A DNA stretch of 64,000 bases from Acidobacteriaceae bacterium (lineage in GTDB: Bacteria; Acidobacteriota; Terriglobia; Terriglobales; Acidobacteriaceae): positions 149,852 to 213,851 of the forward strand of contig JASHOQ010000047.1 of assembly GCA_030041045.1 (NCBI GenBank), written 5' to 3'. The translations under genes and the position numbers were made by a program. The notes beneath the pieces were generated by a model that saw nothing but the letters and a program-made list of their open reading frames with translations, was not told where the DNA came from and made no database searches. This document shows, piece after piece, positions 33,491 through 40,516 of this stretch (position 1 is the stretch's first letter; every line of letters starts with the position of its first letter).

Positions 33491-35614
33491 ATGCATTGGC
33501 CGCGGCTCCTGCGAGCGCTTGCGCCCGCGTTCCTGTTTCCAGCCCTCATTTTTTCGCCTGCCTGCGCGCCTCAGACGGCCCCTCCGCCCACAGCCGCACA
33601 CACCCAGGAACAAATCGATGAGCTGCTTCGCAGCCTCCATCGCGGCTATCTCATCAGCCAGGTGGCCATCTCTCCCGACGGCAAGCGCCTGGCCTGGCGC
33701 GCGAAGGGCGAGATTCACCTGGCGGCGATTGACGATGTGAACAACAGCCGGCGCATCACCGCAGCCGGAGCAGGGAACCAAACCTGCACTGAAGACGACT
33801 TTGCCTGGTCGCCTGATTCGGCTTCGCTCGCGTTCTTTTCCGACTGCGCCAGCCCCGGCGTGCAGACCGATCTTTATCTCGCGCCCGTGCACGGGGGCGC
33901 ACCGCAGCGGCTGACCACGCTCAATGGTTACGTGGATGCGCCGGCCTTTTCGCCTGACGGGGCGCACATCGCGTTTCTCTACGTAGAAGGAGCCACGCGG
34001 CCGGCCGGCGCGCTGGCGGCCATGAAGCCGTTTGCCGGGGTCATTGGCGAGGAGGGAATCGAGATTCAACGGGTCGCCATGGCCGCGACCGATGCGCCGC
34101 AGCCTGCGGCGCCCACCTTCGTTTCGCCCGCCAATCTGCACATTTACGAATTCGACTGGTCGCCCGATTCGAAATCTCTCGCCTATATTGCCGCCGATCC
34201 GCCGGGCGAAAACAACTGGTGGGTAGCAAAGCTCTACACGCAGGCGATCGGCGAGGCGCCGCAGGCGATTCTCGCGCCGGCTGAAATAGCGGGACCGCTG
34301 CACGGGCTGCAGATTGCCGTGCCCCGCTGGTCGCCTGACGGCAAATCCATCGCCTTCATCGGTGGACTGATGAGCGACCAGGGCGCGACCGGCGGCGATC
34401 TCTACATTGTGCCCGCATCCGGCGGAACGCCGCGCCGCTATGCCCAGGAGGGCGCAACCGTCGTCTGGTACCACTGGGATGCTCCCAAGGGGTTCATCGC
34501 GGGCACACGGGGCGATTCCTACGATGACATCGACCTCACGGAATTGCGCGGCGGCTCGGTCCGCATCGTTCCCTGGGTCCAGGTGTCGACGGCTGCCGGC
34601 TCAACCGGCTCCGACTCGACCGCTGCCACGGAAAGGCCCGCGGCGGGCGAAGAGGTTTTCGATGCCACCATCGGCGATGGGACGCTCGAATTCGCGCAGT
34701 CCGTCGATTCCCACGGCACGTCGGCTTTTATCCTGAGCTCCTTTTCCCAGCCGCCTGAGATCTGGATTGATTCCGGAGGCAAGGCGCATCAGCTTACGCA
34801 CATCAACGAAGGCGTCGAGCCGCAGTGGGGCAAATCGGTTTCCATCGAGTGGGCGAACGAGGGGTTTCATGTGCAGGGCTGGCTGATTCTGCCCCAGGAC
34901 TTTGACCCGGCAAAGATGTACCCGCTCATCGTGCAGGTGCACGGCGGACCGGCTTCAGCGGAGGTTCCCCACTGGAGCGTGGGCAGTCCGCTGAGCGCGG
35001 AAATATTTTCCGCGCTCGGTTATTTCGTGCTCCTGCCCAATCCGCGCGGCAGTTACGGGCAAGGCGAGGCGTTTACGCAGGCCAACCGCAAGGATTTCGG
35101 CTACGGCGACCTGCGCGACATCCTGGCCGGCGTGGACGCCGTGGAGGCAAAGTACCCTATCGACGGCAACCGCGTGGGTCTCGACGGCTGGAGCTACGGC
35201 GGGTTCATGACCATGTTCGCCGTGACGCAAACGCAGCGCTTCAAAGCCGCCGTGGCCGGGGCGGGCATCTCCGACTGGCTGAGCTACTACGGCGAAAACT
35301 CGATCGATCAATGGATGATTCCCTATTTCGGAGCCTCGGTTTACGACGACCCGGCTGTGTATGCGAAGAGCTCGGCCATCAACTTCATCAAGCAGGGGAG
35401 CACGCCGACCCTGATCGTGGTGGGTGACCGCGATGGGGAATGCCCGGCGCCGCAATCATTCGAATTCTGGCACGCCCTGCGCGACCTGCACGTTCCGGCA
35501 CAATTCGTGGTTTATCCCAACGAGGGCCATGGCTTTGTGAATCCGGAGCATACAAGGGACGTTCTGGAGCGCGCCGCGGAGTGGTTTGCGCGCTATATGC
35601 CACCCGGCTCCTGA
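33491..35614 (+). CDS. S9 family prolyl oligopeptidase/dipeptidyl peptidase
   Basis: 707 aa. N-terminal signal region (LLRALAPAFLFPALIFSPAC; a lipobox is possible but weak at SPAC), then a beta-propeller with repeated SPDGKRLAW, SPDSASLAF, SPDGAHIAF, SPDSKSLAY and SPDGKSIAF blades. The C-terminal alpha/beta-hydrolase has nucleophile Ser568 in GWSYGGFM, Asp648 in VVGDRDGECP and His680 in NEGHGFVNPEH. Exported peptidase acting on short peptides in the periplasm or at the surface. Divergent from the portal gene. Confidence 0.9.
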   Translation: MHWPRLLRALAPAFLFPALIFSPACAPQTAPPPTAAHTQEQIDELLRSLHRGYLISQVAISPDGKRLAWRAKGEIHLAAIDDVNNSRRITAAGAGNQTCTEDDFAWSPDSASLAFFSDCASPGVQTDLYLAPVHGGAPQRLTTLNGYVDAPAFSPDGAHIAFLYVEGATRPAGALAAMKPFAGVIGEEGIEIQRVAMAATDAPQPAAPTFVSPANLHIYEFDWSPDSKSLAYIAADPPGENNWWVAKLYTQAIGEAPQAILAPAEIAGPLHGLQIAVPRWSPDGKSIAFIGGLMSDQGATGGDLYIVPASGGTPRRYAQEGATVVWYHWDAPKGFIAGTRGDSYDDIDLTELRGGSVRIVPWVQVSTAAGSTGSDSTAATERPAAGEEVFDATIGDGTLEFAQSVDSHGTSAFILSSFSQPPEIWIDSGGKAHQLTHINEGVEPQWGKSVSIEWANEGFHVQGWLILPQDFDPAKMYPLIVQVHGGPASAEVPHWSVGSPLSAEIFSALGYFVLLPNPRGSYGQGEAFTQANRKDFGYGDLRDILAGVDAVEAKYPIDGNRVGLDGWSYGGFMTMFAVTQTQRFKAAVAGAGISDWLSYYGENSIDQWMIPYFGASVYDDPAVYAKSSAINFIKQGSTPTLIVVGDRDGECPAPQSFEFWHALRDLHVPAQFVVYPNEGHGFVNPEHTRDVLERAAEWFARYMPPGS

Positions 35615-35928
35615 GACAGTTGAAGAGAACCGGAATGCTGCTCTCCATCCCCCGCCTGCGGAGTCTATAGGGGGAAGAGCTTCAAGCCATGCCAGAGGCG
35701 GGTGAGTCCTGATACACTTTTTTCTTGGAGTTCTGGAGCAGCTTTTTGACCCTCCCGGCGGCACGGAGAACTGGGCGCCGGGGTCGGATAATGGGACACA
35801 GTGTGCCGGCGCCGGCCCATCCTCGCGACCCATCGTGGAGCGTGGATGCGGGCGGCTCTAACTCAATCTATTTTCTCGTACTCTAGCCAGACCGTTGCGC
35901 ACGCGTTGGTGCGGAACGGGGAGGACCA
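35615..35928. other. 314-nt intergenic region with an 8-bp hairpin
   Basis: GGCGCCGG (35774-35781) can pair with CCGGCGCC (35806-35813); GGATAAT lies in the loop. GGGGAGG precedes the next start. No gene visible. Confidence 0.45.
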
Positions 35929-38526
35929 ATGCGGCGGTTTTTGACGCTTGTCACTTTGCTTTGCCTGGCCGTTCCCGCCGGGATTTCCATTTCAGGCTGC
36001 GTGCGCAACCCCGCAGCAAAGTATTGCCCGGAGACTCCCGGTTACGGCATTCTCAAGACGGCAGTTTATTCCATCATCCTGCAACCGCAGGTTGCCGGCA
36101 TCTCGCTGGCTTACGGGCAGACGATCCAGGCGCAGGCGCCGCAGGCTTACAACTGCCTGAACTCGACCGTCTCCGTGAGCTCCAAGACCTACCAGTACGG
36201 CACTTATAAATCTCAGCTGGTAGATATTTCGCCTACCGGCAACATTTGCGCGGGCACCTGGAACCGCAATACCGGCGGCGGAATTGCCGACTATACCTAT
36301 TGCTACTATCCCAATCCGCTGCCATCCACGAACGGCCTTCCCTACGGAATTGGCTATATTTACGCCACCGCCGACTCGGTGACCTCGAACGCAGTGGCGG
36401 TCTACGTGCACGCTCCCATTACATCTATAAGCCTCGTGGGTCCACCTCAGTGTCAATCGCAGGGAAGTATCGCCCAGCTCGATGCGGCAGCCTACTACGA
36501 CAACAACGGCACGCAGACGTTACTTTGCGCCCCGGGCTCGACCTCGGTTCCCGACTGCGAATCGTCGATCGGCACCATGAACTTCACTGTCGGCACGTCG
36601 TCTGTCGCCTCCATCAACTCGACCACCAACCAGATCACGGCCGAGCAACCCGGCACCACCGCCATCACTGCATCGATTGCTGGTTCCGGCTCGTCGGCGG
36701 GGTACTTCTCCACCTGCCCGCCGATGTCGATCAGCGTGAAGCTGGCCAATGGATCGACCTCAGGCAGCATTGCCCAGGGCACGCCGCAGAACCTTACCAC
36801 CTTGGTGACGGACACGAATGGCCAAACCATTTCCGGCCTCTCACTGACTTACCAGTCCACCCAGCCGATCGACATTACGACCGGGTCCGGCGGCGCCATT
36901 TCGACGAGCTTTCCGGGAGCCGCGTCCCTGACCGCCATTTGCCAGCCGAGCTCGTGCAATCCCGCACCGATCAACGAGATCGGTCTGAACGGGACCGGCT
37001 TGCCCATCTCCTCGAATCCGGTCAACATCACGGTTCCAGGCACGGCCAGCGAGTATGCGTGGTTTTCGTCTCCTGGACTATCGCAATACTTCGTGCCCAT
37101 TGAACTGCTTACCGGCACGGTCGGCTCCAACGTGCGCCTGCCCTATGTGCCCAATTCCATGGTCATGGACCGAGCGGGCGTGAACTTGTTCTTTGGTTCA
37201 GCGCGCGAACTGATGATCTACAGCACCAGCACCAGCACGCTGACCAAGCAGGACACCACTGCACCCGGCGTGGTGCTGGCGGCTTCGCCCAGCGACTCAC
37301 AGTTGCTCATCAACGATCAGGCGCGACAATTGTTTTATCTCTACAGTGTCAGCGGCGGCACCTCGATCACTTTTGGCGGCATGGGCGTAGCCGCGGCCTG
37401 GACGCCGGACTCGCAAACGCTGTACATCTACGACAACGCGCAGTTCAACACTCTGTCCAACCCGGCGTGCAGTACGCCGCTAGTCACCGGCCATAGCGAC
37501 ACGCTGTACGTGTACAACGCGAATACCGGCTGGACGGTGGAAGCGCTGCCGCCCAGCCCGCCGTTGCCGCCCGGCGCACTGCCCTCCTGTACCGCCGAAC
37601 CCAATACGGCGCTGCCCATAATGGCCCAGACTCCGGCGATTACCGTGCCCAGTGTGGGCGCTTATCTGCCGGGAAGCGACACCGTTGCCCACACCTGGTG
37701 CCCGGGCTCGGCCACGGGCCAGACGGGTACGGTGGGCAACAACGCCAGCATCCAGTTTTATCCTGAAGACCCCATGGCATCCGACGTGACCGTGCCGTCC
37801 GATGTGCTGGGCGCTAGCGTCGACGGGAAGCACATTCTTGCGGCTACGGAGAGCGGCGGCAACATTTCGCTTGCCGATATTGGAGTCACGATCCCGACCA
37901 CCGCCTGCCCGGAGACAACGACGGGCTCAGGCACAAGCCAGGTGCAGACACTCGCGGCGCTCTCCACCGATCCGATGCTGAATGGTCTGGTGACCCTGAA
38001 CGGAGGGACCGGGATGACAATTTCAGCCGTGAATCAGGTTGTGACCGGGGCAACGCCAACCACGGCCGGGACAAGCACGGCGCAGGGCATCGCCTTTTTC
38101 GATTACACGAGCAGCTCGACGAGCGGCGGAGCGGAGTTGCCCTACTACCTGCCGGCTGCAGGCGGGACAGGCACGGCCAGCATGGTGACGCTTTCCGATT
38201 GCCCGCCCACTACGAGCACCGGCGCCACGAATCCGGCGTATCCGTGCAATGCGAGCATCCAGGCGCCACTGGTGGGCGCGTTCTCGCCGGACGACACGAC
38301 CTTCTTTGTTTCCACGGCCGGCGACAATGAGATTCACTACATCAGCATTCCGCCCACCATCACGGGAACCACGGTGCCCGCGGACGTGCAGCAGATCAGC
38401 CCCGATCTGCCGGCGTGCCTGCCGGTTGCAAACGGCGGCGTGGATGCCGGCTGCGTCAATCCCAACCCGTCAGCCACGATCGTGCCGGCGATGGCCATCG
38501 CGGTCAAGCCGCGTTCGGTCACGTAA
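35929..38526 (+). CDS. Large surface lipoprotein with Ig-like and propeller-like regions
   Basis: 865 aa. Lipoprotein signal MRRFLTLVTLLCLAVPAGIS followed by ISGC (lipidated Cys about residue 24). The first half has bacterial Ig-like domains (SVASINSTTNQITAEQPGTT, TAITASIAG). From about residue 390 there are blades such as SMVMDRAGVNLFFGSAREL and AAWTPDSQTLYIYDN, typical of propeller or sheet-repeat proteins. It is rich in Ser, Thr and Gly. Probably exposed on the cell surface; function unknown. GGGGAGG precedes the ATG. Confidence 0.72.
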   Translation: MRRFLTLVTLLCLAVPAGISISGCVRNPAAKYCPETPGYGILKTAVYSIILQPQVAGISLAYGQTIQAQAPQAYNCLNSTVSVSSKTYQYGTYKSQLVDISPTGNICAGTWNRNTGGGIADYTYCYYPNPLPSTNGLPYGIGYIYATADSVTSNAVAVYVHAPITSISLVGPPQCQSQGSIAQLDAAAYYDNNGTQTLLCAPGSTSVPDCESSIGTMNFTVGTSSVASINSTTNQITAEQPGTTAITASIAGSGSSAGYFSTCPPMSISVKLANGSTSGSIAQGTPQNLTTLVTDTNGQTISGLSLTYQSTQPIDITTGSGGAISTSFPGAASLTAICQPSSCNPAPINEIGLNGTGLPISSNPVNITVPGTASEYAWFSSPGLSQYFVPIELLTGTVGSNVRLPYVPNSMVMDRAGVNLFFGSARELMIYSTSTSTLTKQDTTAPGVVLAASPSDSQLLINDQARQLFYLYSVSGGTSITFGGMGVAAAWTPDSQTLYIYDNAQFNTLSNPACSTPLVTGHSDTLYVYNANTGWTVEALPPSPPLPPGALPSCTAEPNTALPIMAQTPAITVPSVGAYLPGSDTVAHTWCPGSATGQTGTVGNNASIQFYPEDPMASDVTVPSDVLGASVDGKHILAATESGGNISLADIGVTIPTTACPETTTGSGTSQVQTLAALSTDPMLNGLVTLNGGTGMTISAVNQVVTGATPTTAGTSTAQGIAFFDYTSSSTSGGAELPYYLPAAGGTGTASMVTLSDCPPTTSTGATNPAYPCNASIQAPLVGAFSPDDTTFFVSTAGDNEIHYISIPPTITGTTVPADVQQISPDLPACLPVANGGVDAGCVNPNPSATIVPAMAIAVKPRSVT

Positions 38527-38570
38527 GAGCGCAAGCTGCACCAGCCATGCACGACAAATTCCCTGCACGA

Positions 38571-38576
38571 TAAAAT
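38571..38576 (+). promoter_or_regulatory. Candidate -10 (TAAAAT) for a leaderless transcript
   Basis: TAAAAT, CGAAGC, then ATG 38583, again with 6 nt between. TGCACGACAAA at about 38548 is nearly repeated as TGCACGATAAA overlapping this hexamer. Confidence 0.5.
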
Positions 38577-38582
38577 CGAAGC

Positions 38583-39452
38583 ATGGTGAAGGGCATCTCC
38601 TTTCTGCGGCCCGTTGCAGACGCGGCGGCCTTCGAGCGTTTGAGCAGCTTTTTTGCCGCGCTCGGCTTGGCGCCCGGTAAGGGATGGGAAGAAATGGACA
38701 GCCGGGGAGCGTCTTTTCTTGCGCCTCTCGGCAATTTCGAGCTGGTCCGGGGAAAGATGCCTTCGACCGCGGAAATCCTAATCGAAGTCACTTCGATCGA
38801 TGCGGCGCATCAGGCCGCGGAGAGCTGGCTGCGCGCGCAGGGCGGCAACGCGGCCGTTTCCCGCCTCTCCGCCATCGAGGAGACAGGATGGAAGTCGCGC
38901 CTGTTCACGGTGGAACCGGAGTTGGGATTTGCTCTCAGCTTCTGGGCTTGGAGCGATCCGGCGAAGGGCAAGGTGGTTGCTCTCGAAGGCGATCTCTCGG
39001 CGCGGGGCATGAAGTTTGCGGTCGTGGTCTCCCGCTGGAATGCCGTCATTACCGACCGCCTGCTTGAGGGCGCGCTGGACGCGCTTCTGCGCAGCGGCGC
39101 CCGCCGGACGGACATCCAGGTGGTGCGCGTGCCCGGCGCGTGGGAGATTCCGTCAGCGGCGCGCACCATTGCCAACCTTGGGCTCGAGGACGCGATTATC
39201 GCGCTGGGCTGCCTGCTTCGCGGCGAAACCGCGCACTACGAAGCCATTTACAACGAGGTCGCGCGCGGTATCGGCCAATCGCAACAGGATACCGACATTC
39301 CCCACAGTTTCGGCGTGCTGACCTGCGACACCCTGGAGCAGGCGCTGGACCGGGCCGGCCTCAAATCCGGAAACAAGGGTTTTGAGGCTGCCGCCGCGGC
39401 CATTGAAATGGTGAGCCTGAGGCGAAAGCTCAGCCAGGGCGGTCCGGCTTGA
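38583..39452 (+). CDS. ribH: Glyoxalase-like (VOC) domain fused to 6,7-dimethyl-8-ribityllumazine synthase
   Basis: 289 aa. Residues 1-130 read like a vicinal-oxygen-chelate/glyoxalase fold (GISFLRPVADAAAFERLSSF, ILIEVTSIDAAHQAAESW, GFALSFWAW). From about residue 131 the whole RibH domain follows: VALEGDLSARGMKFAVVVSR, RVPGAWEIPSAARTI, GCLLRGETAHYEAIY with catalytic His218, FGVLTCDTLEQALDRAG and GNKGFEAAAAA. RibH makes the riboflavin precursor lumazine. There is no stop between the domains; internal GTG 38973 or ATG 39009 could also yield RibH alone. nusB overlaps its stop. Confidence 0.87.
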   Translation: MVKGISFLRPVADAAAFERLSSFFAALGLAPGKGWEEMDSRGASFLAPLGNFELVRGKMPSTAEILIEVTSIDAAHQAAESWLRAQGGNAAVSRLSAIEETGWKSRLFTVEPELGFALSFWAWSDPAKGKVVALEGDLSARGMKFAVVVSRWNAVITDRLLEGALDALLRSGARRTDIQVVRVPGAWEIPSAARTIANLGLEDAIIALGCLLRGETAHYEAIYNEVARGIGQSQQDTDIPHSFGVLTCDTLEQALDRAGLKSGNKGFEAAAAAIEMVSLRRKLSQGGPA

Positions 39453-39883
39453 CTTCGGGGCAGCACCGCACTTCGGGCCGGCGCAAGGCGCGCGAGCTGG
39501 CCATGCAGATGCTCTTTCAGGCGGACCTCGGGCGGCAGACGCCGGACCAGGTGCGCGCGACCTTCTGGAAGGCCGCCGGCGAAGTTGCGCCCGCGATCCG
39601 CGGCTTTGCCGAAGATCTTTTCAGCGTGGCCGTGGCCGAGCACCAAAGGATCGACGAACTGATTGCGGCGCACTCCACCAACTGGCGCCTGGAGCGCATG
39701 CCTGCCGTGGACCGCAACCTGCTGCGCATGGCGGTTGCCGAGATGCTCGGCTTCAAAGCCACGCCGTTTCCCGTGGTGCTGAATGAGGCGCTCGAAATCA
39801 GCCGCCGCTACTCCGCGCCCGAATCGATCCATTTCCTCAATGGGGTCCTCGATTCCATCGCACACAGCCTTCTGCCCAAGTGA
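39449..39883 (+). CDS. nusB: Transcription antitermination factor NusB
   Basis: 144 aa, all-helical. RRKARELAMQMLFQADLG, VDRNLLRMAVAEMLG and PFPVVLNEALEISRRYSAPE plus HFLNGVLDSIA are NusB signatures. It binds boxA RNA with NusE during rRNA transcription. TTG 39449 overlaps the ribH stop as TTGA, indicating translational coupling; ribH-nusB is a common bacterial pair. Confidence 0.93.
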   Translation: MTSGQHRTSGRRKARELAMQMLFQADLGRQTPDQVRATFWKAAGEVAPAIRGFAEDLFSVAVAEHQRIDELIAAHSTNWRLERMPAVDRNLLRMAVAEMLGFKATPFPVVLNEALEISRRYSAPESIHFLNGVLDSIAHSLLPK

Positions 39884-39915
39884 TTTCTTTCTATTCTGCT
39901 GGTATTCTGGATGGT

Positions 39916-40476
39916 GTGGCAACGCGTATTCACCTGAGGGGCGTTCTGGCGATCGCTCTTCTTCTCCCCTTCACTCTCATCGCCTGCCACAACGAAGAAC
40001 AGGCGGTGGAGGGGGTTGCACGGGATGCCGTCAAAGCCGAGAAGCAGGCGCAGGCGGCGGCCACAGAACGAGACCAGGAGCGCGCCGCACTGGCGCAGAT
40101 TCCCGTCCCTACCAAGAGCCTCTACATCGATGTCCACGAGCCGGCGCAGTGGGAGAATCCTTTTCTTGCCGTGGGTCCCGATACCATCACGTTGCGCATC
40201 TTGATGGCGGACGCCAACCCCAGCCCGGTGGGCGAGGGAACGTTCCTGCGCCCGGCCGCGGCGCGACGGCAGGAGCTTCAGCTGCGTCCATCCGATCTGG
40301 CTAAGGCAGTTTCAGCCATCCCGGCAAGCGCGTGGCCGTATGGCCGGGTGATCGCCATTGCCGAGTCGCCCGAAGCTCCGCGCAAAGATCGCATCCTCGT
40401 GCGGCGCAACGTGGAAGCCGCCATCCAGCAACTCAATGACCTCGGCGTGGTAGTGGAGGAGTGGCCGGGGCGCTGA
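39916..40476 (+). CDS. Small lipoprotein, unknown function
   Basis: 186 aa from GTG 39916 (GGATGGT just upstream); an earlier GTG 39880 overlaps the nusB stop. The lipoprotein signal is ATRIHLRGVLAIALLLPFTL with LIAC at the lipobox. A short Ala/Glu-rich coiled-coil (AVKAEKQAQAAATERDQERA) leads into a C-terminal domain with TITLRILMADANPSPVGEG and a closing RRNVEAAIQQLNDLGVVVEE. No known family recognised. Third gene of the ribH-nusB unit. Confidence 0.65.
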   Translation: MATRIHLRGVLAIALLLPFTLIACHNEEQAVEGVARDAVKAEKQAQAAATERDQERAALAQIPVPTKSLYIDVHEPAQWENPFLAVGPDTITLRILMADANPSPVGEGTFLRPAAARRQELQLRPSDLAKAVSAIPASAWPYGRVIAIAESPEAPRKDRILVRRNVEAAIQQLNDLGVVVEEWPGR

Positions 40477-40504
40477 CGCACCTCGACCTGGCGCGCAAAC
40501 GCGT

Positions 40505-40510
40505 TACCAT
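40505..40510 (+). promoter_or_regulatory. Candidate -10 (TACCAT) for a leaderless dehydrogenase transcript
   Basis: TACCAT, TCCTTG, then GTG 40517: same 6-nt geometry as purE. TCGACC 16 nt further upstream is a partial -35. Confidence 0.4.
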
Positions 40511-40516
40511 TCCTTG

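Noticed and set aside
31756..33621. Long plus-strand open frame of 621 codons opposite the portal gene
   Set aside because: It overlaps the portal gene and the start of the S9 peptidase, is His/Arg/Gly-biased and has no recognisable domain.
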